Assembly (NCBI GenBank): GCA_009823395.1
Contig: CM020513.1
Span: forward strand, 9,217,501 to 9,281,500
DNA: 64,000 nucleotides
Origin: Thamnaconus septentrionalis
Lineage: Eukaryota > Chordata > Actinopteri > Tetraodontiformes > Monacanthidae
Reading direction: 5' to 3'
Made by a program: the position numbers and the translations under genes. The notes under the pieces are model-generated. The model was not told the DNA's origin. It saw nothing but the letters and a program-made list of their open reading frames with translations, and did no database searches. Positions 43,421-56,456 of the stretch are shown here, piece by piece (positions within the stretch are counted from its first letter, which is position 1; each line of letters starts with the position of its first letter).

Positions 43421-46400
43421 ACATTTTTTAAGTAACACCAGCACTACATTTTGTGTAGGATGTCTTACAAACAGAATATATGTAATCTATTACCAGTTTT
43501 ACAAAAGAAACAACAATTCTGAAAGTGCCTTGAGGCTAATGTCTCCCAAGCAAAGGGGCCTCGGAGAAAGATCATTACTGTTGGAGATGCTAAACTCACG
43601 GAAAGCTGTTTTTCTTTTTATTATTATTGTTATTATTATCTCAGATTCAAATACTACCACCCCCACTGCCCCCCAGACAAGGCGCTCAGTAGCACGGCGG
43701 AAATAATGCAAGATAAGCCTGCTCGGATTCTGTATTCCTTGGAATTCTTCGCTTACTGGCATTCTCTTCCCTTTTGATCGCTCTCAAGATGGAGAGACTA
43801 AGACAAGCGGGATCTCTCCGTGGTGCTGAACTATTTTCAGGAGAGCAGCCGTTCTCGGGCCGCGGCAGCTAAAAATATGTGCTGACATGTGAGCTATTGA
43901 TAACCATGTTGCAGCAACACTGCCTGACATAGACTTGATAAAGCCTGAGACTTGCCCTGTAGGTTTTGCCGAGACAGAAATGCTTCCGCTCTTGAACAAA
44001 CGTTCTTGCACTGCTCTTGAATCCGTGTTTGTGAAACTTTAGCCTTGAAATGGATTTTAATGGAAACGTGAAACCAGAACTTTTGACTATTTCATGTGCA
44101 TTGTGATAAAATGGCGTTCAGTGTGGATTAAAACTAAATGAAAGCCACTTCTAGGTGTGTCTGCGTCCCAGCTGTGTGGCCGCTGCAACGGCTATTCAGT
44201 ACATTCAACTTCGCCCAGAGCTCCTGCTAAATAGGGCAGACAGCTGCAGCTCATTCATTACAGTGAAAAGGAAACTCTTATTGAAACAAGTGTGACTCAC
44301 CGAGAGACACGGTGCGCACCGTCTCTCCTTAATGTCCTCTGTCTGGCTTTACATTTATTGCCGGCGCAAATCAAAGTCAGTGTGCTGGGCCCGCGAGCAC
44401 GGCGCTGCGCAGCACATTTTATAACCAATAAGTCAAAGTGAAGATGACGGCCTGCGCCTCCCTCCAAGTCGTGCGCGTGCACCCACTTTAGTCGCTTTTA
44501 GCGCGGGGTTAATGAGAGGTCGGACCACCGCGCGTCAAGCTAGAGCACATCCCGAGATGAAGGGGACTCAGGAACATTGACGCTCCTGCTGACAGCATTA
44601 GGCGCACAAAATAAACTCATTTACACATGTCCATGCTGCACACACGCGCAAAGCAGACATGCGTGCAGACAGTCGAGAGCAGATTTCAAAGCAATCGCGA
44701 CAGGGGAGGCAACCAGAACGAGTCTAGCGACTCCGCGCATGCCGACGCGTAGCTGCGGACGTGCAGCTAATTGTTTGAAAGAGAAGAGCGAGAGGACTCC
44801 ACCAACGTGCCCCGTGCCAGGAATTTCTAAGCGCAGTGTTTAATTACAAAACCATTAGAGAGAGCGCACGCTCCGTCCTGACATCCATCCTTTTCATTTG
44901 CATTCAAGAAAAATTATTGCCCCATATGATTCATTTCGTAATTAGACCTCTGGTGTAATAACCTCATCTCTACATTTTTATTCTTCTTTTTTTTTTTCCT
45001 GCAAAACGTCAAAATAGACTGAGATCGGTGTCCCTTTACCAACAAATGCACGCTCAAAAGCACATTAACAAGTGAAATTAGCAGTGAAATAAATCCCTCT
45101 TGAGAAGCATGCTAAATGAAGATGAACATAATTATGATCATTAAAATTTAAGAGGAGTTTCTTGGAAAAAAAAAAAAAAAAGGTACCACAGCTCTTCTGA
45201 ATGAAAAGCATCAGCTGCTTCTTTATCCCAAAAGTCTAAAGAAAAGAAAAAAAAGGGTTCAGCGAATATTATTAAACCATTCAGATTCTTCTTGATTCTT
45301 CAAATGGAAAAATTTAAATGCTGTTAATTTAAAAACAAATTTTGACATGTTTTATGTGCCTCGCTGTTCTGCAATTTCCAATTTCTGTGTGCTTGTTGTT
45401 TTCAATGTTCAGGCCACGATTTGACGACTTCTGAAGCACTTCCACACAGTTGTTTTCATCAAAATAAAACCCTCTAAAGTCCATCACAATTTTACCAGCC
45501 CAGCATCAAAGGACTCCTATAAAAAAATAGAACAGCCATAGTTTATGAATTCAATAATAATACTTTCCGACAAAACAGACTTTGAAAAAAATGTTCTCCA
45601 TGAACTTTAACACTAATATTTTGGTGGCGTTATTATTATTCTGGCATCAAACTTCAAAAGCTTATCCTCAAGCTGCCGAGATATATATATTCTACTTCTT
45701 CTTCTTCTTCTTCTTCTTTTTTTTTTTTTTTTTTTGAAGATCACCATTCACACAATAAATAAAATGGGTATAAAAGAGCCACCAACTGTCCACTTGGACA
45801 TATCTGTGACAGAAGGTGGAGTGGTGAAGAGGAGGAAATAAGACAGATGGATGAGATTTATGCAAATGGAAGTCCAGAAGATAAAGGGGGCGAGTGGACA
45901 GTCAGATTAGAGGAGGAAAAGAAATAATAGCGTGTGGGAGATGGTCGAGAATGGGAGGTGCGGTGGCGATTCAGAGGAGCAAAATAGAGAATTGTAATCA
46001 CAGCCAGAGGATTCCTCGGCAATCATTAAATACCAGAGCGGCGATCGGCCCTGAAAGGTCCACCGCTCACAAATTAGTGGGTTTTAAAATTCTTTTGACA
46101 ATTATCCTTTCATTCCCTCGACTGAAGATGTCTTTTGTTTCTTTTCCTTCAGGCTAATTTCATGTGGCATGGCTTCATTTGGCAATTTGAGCCTTTTCAC
46201 TTCCATGAAATTATTGCAAAATCATCAAGAAGCAACAGGGGACGGCGAAAGGGCAGCGGATAGAGGAGGAAATTTGTGCCACTGTTGTTTTGACTCCTAA
46301 CCGAAACCCTTTCATCTAATCAAGACTAATCAACATGAGAGTACGCCTCATCGTTGGGCTCATTGCTGTTAGCTTGATGTGCGCGATAACAAGCGTAACA

Positions 46401-48605
46401 TTTGTAAAGGATCCACGGAGGGTCTGAAAAATGGGGCTAATTGGTTAGTCTTATTGCTAAGGAAGGCCTTGGGTTTTTAAAAGGGGAATCAGATTCAGAC
46501 ACTCTCTGTAGAGGGAAATCAAATCTACGGGGGACTGGAGGTGACACAAATGATTCAAATTTGCAAACTTCTCAATAAATAAAGCAAAAGAGCAAAACAA
46601 TGACAGCAATACAAATGAGACAACCAAGAGAAGAAAAACAAATGAAGAAGAAACAGAGCTTTTCCTCCTCACTCTGAGTTGTACCTCCGAGTCGTGTCGT
46701 CGTCACCATTTCCCATCCCTGTGATGCTGTGAGCGTTTGGGTTTTTTTTAGAAAAAGTGATAATCTGCACCTCTCAAGGTGTTAACTGGTCCCAATTGGC
46801 GAGACACAGCAAACCAATTAGATGAGACGTGTCGTTGCCAGGTAGTGACTGTTCAGGATGACGTCATTACATTCTTGTTACTTTTCTTTGACCCAATGTG
46901 ACATTTCATGGCCGAAGCCATTGTGTGACTGATGATCTGGTTGTCTGACGCACCTGAAATGATGACGCGATGTGTCTACAGAGGAAGAGGCCGAAGTTTT
47001 TTTTGCTAATCCTTAACAAAAAGGCATTTTGTGGGCGTGTTTGATGAGCATTTCCAAAATTGACTGCGTGCAAATCCATCCTGGAAACTTCTGAATCTCA
47101 GCAGCAAAAAAACAAACAAAACAACAAAACTGAGTATCATTCTCATTAATGTCAATTAAAAACAACTGAATATGACACGTTCACACCCAACAATGTGTCA
47201 CACAACAGCTGTCTAGACCCAGGACGCTTCCTTCATTACCTTTAATTACCCCTCCTTGGTTCTTTTCACATATTTCTGCCTGCCAGCTATCGTTTCATTC
47301 CAAGAAACAGAGTTGTTGTTGTTGTTTTTTTCAATAAACACGTAGGCATGCATTCGTTAATAAACAGAAAAAAAAGCGTGTACGGGCATTTCCTGCCTCT
47401 CCCTGCAGACGAGCATCCATATTAATATGCTCCCAGGCCAAAGTGGTTTTTATGCATGCCGCTCACACGGAATCCATTGAAATATTGATTGATCCTTCAG
47501 CTCCGTTTGCAAGTATTTGGGTTTGTTTGTTTTCATCTCTGCCAGGGCCTATTAAGGTTAAAGAAAAAAAAAGCCGGCGCTCCCTTTGCTGTTTCTACCT
47601 TTTAGCAGGCGAGGGGCTTCTAAAAGCAGCTCGGCGGTCTCTCTGCTTTGAAAGTCCATGAGGCAGGATGACAGGATAAGTATTCAGCGCACAGCGGCAT
47701 TTTGCGAACGGCCTCGTCTACCTGCTCGGCGCTCGCTCACCGACGTCCCCGCACGCCCGCGGCATCTCTAATGGATGCGGCCGAGTTGGCGAGAGGGAGG
47801 GGGAGAGGCCCGGCGGAAGACGGAGAGGTTAGTTGGCCCATAAGACTCGGGGTGGTACATGTGTTGAACTTGGACCTGAGCAAAATACTAAGCGCAGCCA
47901 TATGTCGCATCGCACCCGGGCCGCATTGACACAACGGCGGCAGGAGTTCCTGGGACCCGTTCCAGCGGTTATTTTTTTTCCGGCCTTTATTTTCCCTCCG
48001 TCCTCCTGGCTTGGCTCTCAGCCCCCAAGGCACCGTCCATCGCTCACACTGTCCGTAAAAAAAAAATAAAAATTAAAAAAACCCGCTGTGCAGGGAATTC
48101 AATTCCGGAGCCAACGAGTTCGGCGATCACCATTATAAATTCCCAGGACCCAATTAAAATGTTCCTTGGCTGCCCATCGCCTGGTGCCGGCTTGCAGAGA
48201 AAAACACAGGATTTAGCTGCGGGTAGGCAAAACTGGTGACAAACAAGATGCTGCAGAACAAAAAGGAGGCACAATGGGAAGAGGAGCACACAATGCTAAA
48301 GGCGTACGGCCGCCTACAGCGCCGTGCAACCACAACAATCCCACGAAGTGTGTGACTGCGCAACTGCCTAGCACAGCTGGACACAGCACTACGAGGATGG
48401 AGTCTTTCCTCAATGTCTTCATGAGGTTTTTGTTTTTTTTAATATATATTTCTTCCTCTTTTTTTTTTTTAATAAAAGCTTTAAAAAAAATTCTCAGTAA
48501 TAGTCTTCAAGCTAACATTTTCGCTAACAGCTAACATTGCCAAGGTCGGAACTTCTCAGGAAGATCATGACATCACCTACTGCTTGCTCAATACTGCAGA
48601 TTGAC
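43421..48605. other. Non-genic stretch
   Basis: No gene is recognised. CpG-rich, non-repetitive DNA lies at 44290-44830 and again at 47690-48060. A (TTC)n run followed by T18 lies at 45693-45735. CNE-like sequence lies at 46000-46230. Poly-A/T tracts occur near 45165, 48057 and 48460. Open frames in the CpG-rich patches overlap on both strands and show no domain. Confidence 0.5.
45693..45735. repeat. (TTC)n plus poly-T tract
   Basis: About eight TTC units run directly into an 18-nt T tract. This could be a retroposon-type tail read in reverse, but no body is recognised beside it. Confidence 0.85.
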
Positions 48606-48633
48606 AACACACACACACACACACACACACACA
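48606..48633. repeat. (AC)n microsatellite
   Basis: This is a CA run of about 14 units. Confidence 0.93.
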
Positions 48634-49025
48634 AATAAAAACCCTTTTGAAAAACAAACACTTGAACGGCGTTCTGCGCTGACACTGAGGCTTCAGCCCC
48701 TGGTGGCGGGATGGTGAAGGGACATGATAGATGTTGTAAAAGTTGGCGCCAAACTATCCGGAGCCGCTGATTAAATTGATAACAGACTCCAAGCCTTAAT
48801 AACTACTCTGAGAGAAGTTTCATCCACATTCAGCGTTTCCGGCAAGATTAATAGCCTTGTTTAAAACAAGCTGAACTGAGTCACTCCAAGCAATTTGAGC
48901 GACCATTATACAAGGTCATTCATTATACTATAATAGAGAGCAGGGAGCGGCGCGCGGTGGTGGCAGCCAGGAGGCGCTGCCAGCGAGGCATCCTCCCGTA
49001 ATTTTAATTTATATTTGCAAGTTTG
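48634..49025. other. Non-genic stretch
   Basis: The block at 48880-49020 is non-repetitive. It mixes ATTCATTATACTATAATAG with a GC-rich GGCGCGCGG/GGAGGCGCTGCC segment and TAATTTTAATTT, a regulatory-like composition. No gene is recognised. Confidence 0.45.
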
Positions 49026-49090
49026 GGGAGCATCTCTTTGTTTTAAGCCACAGATTCCCTGGCCTCTTATTAGTTTAGGTTGTTCTGCAG
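49026..49090. repeat. Diverged direct repeat, copy 1
   Basis: This segment shares GCATCTCTTT, TCCCTGGCCT and TGTTCTGCAG in the same order and near-identical spacing with 49590-49654. The two copies lie about 565 bp apart on either side of a SINE-like fragment. Confidence 0.6.
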
Positions 49091-49284
49091 ATTTAGGACT
49101 ATCATGTGTGGGATGCTAAGTAGGTAAACAGAGGTAAAACATAGTTTCATTGTGTGCGGGTTTATTTTTTATGTTTGTGTGTAAAACACTTGATTACGGC
49201 AAGATTTGGTTGGTACAAAGTTCATTGGGATGATTTTGGGAGCATCACTTTATAAACACAGTCACAACGATTCACATTAGACTG

Positions 49285-49485
49285 CTTGGTGGCTCTAGAT
49301 AGTCTGTAAGTGCACGTGCGAGTGTGGAAGATTGTCTCTCTACACTGACCTTGCGATGAACGAGTGACTCGTCCAGGAACACTGTATCACACTGTAGCAC
49401 TGCCTTCGCCACAACACAGCTTGGATTGACTCCAGCAAACCCTGCGACCCTGAGCGCAGGAGAAACAATGACAGAAAGTGGATGT
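49285..49485 (+). mobile_element. Fragment of the SINE-like repeat
   Basis: The order of blocks matches the distal half of the repeat at 10658-10987. GTGCGAGTGTGGAAGATTGT is followed by CCTTGCGATGAACGAGTGAC and TCGTCCAGG. GCCTTCGCC and GGATTGACTCCAGCAAACCC come next, then TGCGACCCTGAGCGCAGG and finally GACAGAAAGTGGATG near 49479. The head is missing or too diverged to place. Confidence 0.6.
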
Positions 49486-49589
49486 GCAAAACGGGGGATG
49501 GGGTCTTTTATAGCAAACAGTTGGTCACAACATAGCAACAGGACTGCCACAAAACAAGGCATCTATACCACATTTGTTGGAAGGACTTT

Positions 49590-49654
49590 GGAAGCATCTC
49601 TTTTATTTTCTGCCATGAAGTCCCTGGCCTTTATTTACTGCAGCTGTTCTGCAG
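49590..49654. repeat. Diverged direct repeat, copy 2
   Basis: This is the partner of 49026-49090. In addition, TTCATTGGGATG follows it directly at about 49657, while the same word occurs at about 49222 downstream of copy 1. A longer ancestral unit was therefore probably duplicated and then interrupted. Confidence 0.6.
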
Positions 49655-52191
49655 GGTTCATTGGGATGCAGGGTTAGCATTTTTGTGGTCAAGGACACAA
49701 AAAGACGAACCTTGACATGGACGACAATGTTTCTTGGCTCTCTTCATGTTCGGAATGGGTGGTCATTGTGCGCCCGTGTGCAAAAGACAATTGAATACGC
49801 CAACGTGGGGAAACCACACAGATTATCAAGTGGGAGACATTAGCGCGAACAACAAGCCGCAGCCCCAAAGACTGACGCTGCTAACGGGGATGTGTGGCCG
49901 GCATCCTTTCAAGCCAACCTGCAGGAGTGATCAGAACAATACAGTAAATACCATTAGGGACGCGTGAGAGGGGTTGTAAGACTTTTCAATTAGCACTCTT
50001 GTCAGCCTTCCGGTGGACACGCGCACGCACACACAAAAAAAAATCTCCCTCCATTCATGGGGGCCTACCTCCCCAGAAACATCCTAAACAACAGGTCGCC
50101 CCTGTGGATGTAAAACATTGCCTAATTAGTGTTTTCCTTCTTTCACTGTGTTCATTGATTGACCATTGTACTTGGCACAATGGCAGAAATTACTCATTCT
50201 TATGTCCGTCGGCCAATCTCGACATGCTTTCATCCGTACGCGTTTCAGCTTAGACTTAATTAAGATTAGCCGGAGATGGCCATAAAACACAGCTGCGAGT
50301 GAACATGACACAAAAATGCAGGTTGGGTATATAAGGACGTACCTGGATGTCGTATTTCCTGTCTTGGAGAATTGCCTTTTTGTTCCTGCACTCGATACTC
50401 TTTGGGGTGTAAACATAGCCACCTGTTTGATCGGCTCCCGCAATAGCCGCGGGTCACGGAGGCAACGCGGCGACAGCGACGGAAACCATTTAATTACCAT
50501 ATTGTTTTTTTATGCAAACAGCTGATCGCCATATGGGGATGGATTCCCGCTAGCTGTGGTGTATGCGTACTTGTTGATGGTGAACGCTTAGATTAATCCT
50601 CACTTCTGCAGTGACAACCATGAGTTAAACACATTTGTGTCCATCAGCAGCTGTTGCTCTCAATGGTATTTTGGGGGCTGAAAGAAAAAAAGACATTGCA
50701 CCCACAGCATTGTAAAGATTTTATAACTGAAAAAACATTCCCTCTCCCCTCAATGTAATGTAAATGGAGGAATTATATGGGCCGTGTAGATGTAAACAGC
50801 AAAGGCTGCAAAGTTTCAGTCGGCGTGTTTTAAATCAGTGGAGCGCACGCGATGACTCTGCACAAGACGTCTGCAAGCATCAGTCACCGGGTTATGGGAG
50901 CACATGTAGAGTTGATGCTTCGAAAGAGGAAATGACGCCGTTGACCTTGACGGGATGGATGGCGGAAAAGTCTGTTGACGCAGCGGCATTGAAGGCAAAA
51001 CCCAGCAAATTTATCAGGAAAAGTAAAGGCTTCCTTTGGATTCAAGGAAATGGCGGTCGTATCCTTGAAGGCGCACAAAGCCAGACACTCTTAGTTGCAG
51101 GTGAACAGATTCATGTAATGAGCGGACAAGGAAATCAAGGTAAAAGGGGCTGATGCGGAAGGGAACTTTTAGATGGTTTTATTCAGAAAATAAATCTCGA
51201 CAGGAGGCCCTAAACCTAAAAAGACGACGCAAACGGCTTACGACCTTTGGCACGACTCCGGAGTTTTTTGAATGACAGAGTGAAGAATAGCTGCGTCCTG
51301 CTGCAAAGACTACGACTAAAAAAAAAAAAAAATAGTGCTGGCGTCAGACGTAAACCAGGTTGCATATTCTGAGAAGGGTCAGTTCGCACACAGTGTACAG
51401 ACAGCCACTGGAACATGTTATTTTAGCTTTTCGCCAAAAAACATTCACCAGGTTTCACATGCTGGTTAGGAAAAATGGAAGAAAAAATACTTTAATGGAA
51501 CCTGCTCACCTTCTTGAAGGAGTGAGTCATCCATAACGAGAGGCTGCTTCTGCCGAGTGGGGGGGGGACAAACCCAGAAGCCTCGATGACAGCGCGCTCA
51601 TCTTAGTGCTGCAGCGGGCAGTGAGAGGACCGAGGAGGGTCATTGGCGTTCCTGCCAGGAGAAGAAAAGGGACGGGAATGTTGTCAGGAGCCTCTCAGGT
51701 CCACTCCGTAATCTTCTTGAAATGGCCATCACTACGTGAGAGCCGCAGAAGCTTTAAGCATAGAACCCAATGACATCAGGTGCTCAGCTTCTCCCTGTTA
51801 AGAGCTGTCTGACGACTCGATCACTTTCAAATGAACGGCGAGCCTCAGGGACGCGAGCTCGGCCCCGGGGTGCTTCCACCTGTTGTTATTTACGTTCTTA
51901 TCTATTTATGAGCGATTCCTCGGAGAGGCTACTCCTTCCCGTGTCTGCGCTCCGCCGAGCTCACAGGAGGGAAATCAAAGTAAAGAGCTGCTGATTGTTT
52001 GAAAGACTTTCTGAGAAATGAGAACGTCTCGCGTCTCTGACTTTGACTGTGTGCAGGGTTTTGATTTCATTCTGCGCGTCGCCACAATGCGACATTCCCC
52101 ATCAAATCCAAATGCTCACAGACTCCAAGTTTACCAGTCTGCACGGGCAAGTCTATCTAATGTATCTGACACATGTTTGATTTTCACAATG
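49655..52191. other. Non-genic stretch
   Basis: No gene is recognised. The plus-strand frame 50764-51153 is 129 codons long but has no domain, and its internal donor-like sites are not paired with acceptors. An A14 tract lies near 51318, and a G9 run near 51559. Confidence 0.5.
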
Positions 52192-52250
52192 AGAATCAGA
52201 ATCAAAATACTTTGTTAATCCCTGTAGGGGAAATTACCTTCGTTCGCTTT
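52192..52250 (+). mobile_element. Second LINE 3'-end-like fragment
   Basis: GAATCAGAATCAAAATACTT followed by TGTTAATCCCTGTAGGGG and AAATTACC matches the same signature as 39577-39620 (ACTTTnTTnATCCCnnnGGGGAAATT). The segment downstream to about 52400 is AT-rich and may belong to the same insertion. No coding region is present. Confidence 0.5.
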
Positions 52251-52827
52251 GCTAGAAAGAAAGCAAGGTGAAGACAAATCAACAGCATTTGCTGCCGTAC
52301 AGAATGGAAAATAATGAATTAGATTTCTTTGAATAGAAATTAACAATTGAGACATGAAAAAAAAGTTAAATGAACAGTAGCATAACAAACTATTTAGGAC
52401 CAAAGAAAACAGGTCACAGCTAAAGAGGCGGAGTTTTGAAAGTCACTGCTGGAGGGCAGCACCAGTCTCTTATCAGATAATAAAATCGCCAGCTTTGTCC
52501 TTCTAAAACCGTCGCGTCTCACAGGATTAAGCAAAACGGAATGACAACTGCTAAAGGTTTGTCCGTTCATTCTTCTCATGTTCTGCTCGACCGTAAGTGA
52601 AAACACTGGGTGAACGGCTGTGTCCATGATTCCGAAAACCTCGACCCGTCTCAAATGCTCTCAGTTCTGAAGGTCGGCCAAAGCCAAAGGTCAGTCAGTA
52701 GCTTTTTTTTTTTTTTTTTTTCTGCTTCGCCTGTGCTTTTAAACTCTGCTTGGAGCTTTTTGAAGAGAAATCTGATTGATCACTCTTTTCCAAAGGATTG
52801 AAACTTTTTGCCGTGGCTTCGTAGAGC

Positions 52828-52850
52828 TTTCTTTCTTTCTTTCTTTCTTT
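52828..52850. repeat. (CTTT)n microsatellite
   Basis: This is a short run of about six CTTT units. Confidence 0.9.
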
Positions 52851-53641
52851 CATTTGTTTGGCCGTTAAAAAGCAGCGATGACACAAAAAGAACATCTCTC
52901 TTCTGCTGCTAACCCTGGTGATGGGTTCAGCGGTAATGGGCAATGTTTTCAGGTGGAACACGAGGAGGAAAATAGCAAACCAAAAAAAAAAAAAAAAAAG
53001 CCAAAACCACAGCAAGAACAAGAAAATCAGACTTCAGTCAGACGTCACCTCACCTCTCATAGTCCGAGTTCCAGACTTACTTTAAGTTTGTCGCATTAGA
53101 ACAGAACCTCTGAGCTTTGAACGGAGCAGCTGGCAGGTGTGTTTTTATTTGCGTTCTTCCCTGTTGGTTAAGACTCATTAAGAAAGCATTACTTGCATTT
53201 CCTGTGGTTTTACTGGTTTTTGCAAGTGCTATGCCCGTCCACTGCTAAATCCCTATATCCCTGCATAATGTCTGTTTATTCTAATCATTTCCTTTTCTTT
53301 ACTAACACACATTGTGCTTGATTACTACTGTGTGCAACGTCCTTCAGTAGACGTTGCCTTCTCTGCGTTCATTTGAAGGATTATCAATTCCATTAAAGCG
53401 TTTCGACTCGGCGGGCCATGAGTGGCAACGGAGGTGCGTCGCTCGAAAGGATGATGACATGATTGTTTGAAGCTTCTCTCCAATAACATTGGTGGTGACT
53501 AAATGCCTTTTAAAACAACACCACAAGGACAAAAACTATTTTGATCTCTTTGCCTGTCGCCGGGTAAACAACGTCTTTGCAAATCAATATGGGATCTCGG
53601 GGCTTCTGGAAGGTTTGATTACGCCAAACTACTCCTGCATG

Positions 53642-53662
53642 GTTGTTTGTTTGTTTGTTTGT
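53642..53662. repeat. (GTTT)n microsatellite
   Basis: This is a short run of about five GTTT units. Confidence 0.9.
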
Positions 53663-54439
53663 TCTGGCTGCATGTTGGTTTGTTTGGATGTTTTTCACAC
53701 TTCTTCAGGTTGCCAGGCTAACCGCTGCAGTGTTGCAAAGTGGAAAGGCATGACCTTGATTTATTTGGAGGTGATTTGTGTTTAATATATTATTAATTTT
53801 GTTTATTCATCTGTCTTATGTTTGCACCTGACAAAACAGTTTGAAACAAATGTAACATTTGGTACATTCATTTTTCGGGAGAAAAGTTATTTTCAAAGGT
53901 TTCAGTAAATACATAAAACATCTTCCTGTCACATTCAAAATTCAAATAATTATTTGAAACCACTGAAGTCAGTTGTAAGTGACTTGTTATTTGCAGATGA
54001 TGACTCGGCCAAATGTTGCGCCACTTTCTGCCGGAAGGATGTTTACTGGCCGAGTTATATTTCGAGCAGCTGAAAAGACTGAAACAGGAGCATTTCAAGT
54101 TGAACCTCCAATATTAACACTCCTAAATCCCACATTGTTATGTCCTCTCCTCCGCCTTTGACTCCTTTCTCTTGCCCTCCACTTACTGCCTCTTCCATGT
54201 TATCATTCTCCTCCTTCCCTTTCGACACTCGCTGTTATTGCTCCATTTCGGTCCAGAGGCGGAGCTAATGAGATGCAATTACCAGGTTGCATAACTCCCG
54301 ACACAGACTTCTGGCCCACAGCAGTGACGGTGAGACGCGGACGACAAAAAAAAAAAGTATTGCGTTTAGTTGTTTTTTTTCACATGTAAACGTTTCCTCC
54401 AAAGTTCAACCTTAAACGCAGATGAAAGTGAAAAATAGT

Positions 54440-54750
54440 GAAGGCCACTGCACCAGTCACGTTAGCCGCGTGTAATCAGACTCTGAAGGGCGAGCACAAT
54501 ACCCGAAAATGGAGCCAAGTATTACGCCATTATTAGCAATAACAATTTGCAGCAATAGTTTAAAATGTATGGCCGACGTCCAGGGTGTATTCAACCTTGC
54601 AGCTGCCGGTGAACGGCTCCGAGAGCGGCGGCAATTAACACTTTGCATAACCTTTGAAATCACTGGCGGATAATTATACAGCCTGACCGAAAATAACTCA
54701 TCCTAATATAATACCATTTGATGCCGTATTACAGGAAGGAGCCGCAATTA
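54440..54750. promoter_or_regulatory. Candidate conserved non-coding element
   Basis: About 310 bp of non-repetitive sequence contain ATTACGCCATTATTAGCAAT, GCAATTAACACTTTGCATAA and GCGGATAATTATACAG, with GC-balanced segments between. Dense homeodomain and POU-like words and the absence of simple repeats suggest an enhancer. Conservation was not tested. Confidence 0.33.
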
Positions 54751-56367
54751 TCAATTCACTTCAGTTCAATTCACTTACGGGGTCTTTTATGCATTATTGA
54801 ACCAAGTTTCTTCTGCAACAATAAAGAAGGGTTTCACTTTAATTGAAAACTATCTCCAATAAATACTGCATGGGTATCAAGACTCTTTTTTTTCTCTGTA
54901 AGGGCAAATGTGACCGCCTCAAGAGAAATTTGCAAAAGTTTGGAAAAGTTCGAAGGCAGGCCAGCGCAAAAAAAGGACCTATTAAGCATTTATATCTGGC
55001 AGTGGCCCAACATAATTAAAGGAGATAAGTGATAAGAATGTGAGAATACTTGTTCTTCACTGAACAGCTGCAGAATGAATTTTCACCGCAGCCTCCATTG
55101 CGCATCCAGATGGTCTGATAAGGTCAGCGCGGTTTTTGTTTTGGACGGTTTCCTCCCCTCTCCTGAAAAAACAGCAGCTGGAGTCCAGGGAAACAGAGAA
55201 AGGGGAGGAAAATAAGGAATGATAATTGTGCGTCGCTTGTATGTATGTTTCCTAGCGTAGCGGCAGCGTCCCACAGGAGTGACTAAGACACCCGGACTGC
55301 CGAGGCTCACGTTTTTTCGACGCGCATCCGTGCATGCAGACCTCTGGTCACGGATGCTCGTTGAGATTTTTCTTTAACTTGACTGCCCGCTTTTTAAATG
55401 TCACAGCTGCCCAAGTGGTTCTCGCTGCCATTTTTTGCTGAACTTCCTTTTCGGCAGGCACTTGTGCGCAAAAGACTCTCACAGTCCTCACACGTACGCG
55501 CAGGAGGGAAAACACGTCTCGGCGGAACCTCTTGGAAACAGCAAGTGTCTCTCTGGCACTTCTGCATATTCTCTCCTCATACTTTGCTGATTTATTTATT
55601 TAGTTATTTTGTTGTTGTTTTTTTACTGTCAGTTTTGTGACAAAAAAAGATCAGCTTAAATAATTGAACCCATTAACAACTGGAGTCATTGCAGTCTCTG
55701 TCTGTCGCAATCAACGTGTTGCAATCAGATCCTCTCACTACAGGCTGTATGAGTTGGTAACGAATAGAACCCTAACCCTTGAATCGATAGAATTTGGGAA
55801 AACAATCTATCAGCAGCTTCCAATACATTTTATGACGTCTCTCCCAAATTTAAACACAATCCAGTGCCTATTTCAAACAACCACTGTGTATTTTTTGGGT
55901 TGAGGACGACTCACAAAGCTCGTTTTGGAGGAAAGGAGATTGTTTCCAGTTTAACATTCCACTAAGAGCCTGTCACCTTTCAGTGCAGGATTAAAGCCAT
56001 CGGAATCCACTTGAGGGAGGAGCAGAGCCGGCTTGCTAGCCTTGAGAGAGCCAGTCCGCTGGCTTCCATCACTCTCTGTCAAGACATATTGACCGGCAAA
56101 CTTCGGCGCTGTTCTCCATGAAAAATTGATGGCTGCGCGTTGTGTTGTGTTGTTTGCTCGTCTCTCGCCGCTCGTCTTGGGGTTATTACACGAGGAACAT
56201 GAGGTGTGCCAACAGGCGGCAGAAGGTCGGTCATGCGCGGCCGGCCTCAAAGGCGCAACCTTGTCGCTCCCTGAGAGAAAGCGCGGCGGGAGACGAGTGA
56301 TGTCAAACATCGGCCGAGCGCCGCGACTCCTGTCAGACATCTTGGCGCGGCTGGATCCGACGGCATA

Positions 56368-56456
56368 ATGGGGGGACCACAGGCCGTGACAGAGCGGGCG
56401 TCTGAAGTCGTAAATCACATTAAAGTGGAGCTCGGGCTGTTTGGTCAAAGTCGCAG
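56368..56456 (+). other. Weak candidate exon ending at a strong donor
   Basis: An ATG at 56368 (CATAATGG) opens a frame of 29 codons plus two bases that ends exactly at a consensus donor, CGCAG|GTAAGA, at 56456/56457. The encoded peptide begins MGGPQAVTERASEVVNHIKV. The flanking DNA is CpG-rich (56130-56360). The match is suggestive, but it has no recognised family, no acceptor partner and only a moderate start context, so chance remains likely. Confidence 0.18.

Noticed and set aside
44510..44535. GAGGTCGGACCA, a word shared with the telomere-loop foldback elements
   Set aside because: Only about 12 bp match exactly and no inverted arm or TTAGGG unit is nearby. A match of this length to some part of the elements is expected by chance.
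50764..51153. 129-codon plus-strand frame
   Set aside because: There is no recognised domain and no acceptor or start context. Internal donor-like sites are inconsistent with one exon.
55951..56448. 165-codon minus-strand frame, the longest without simple repeats apart from the 176-codon frame at 13105-13635
   Set aside because: Its composition is as expected from CpG-rich DNA lacking stops. There is no recognisable domain, and the opposite strand carries overlapping open frames of similar quality.
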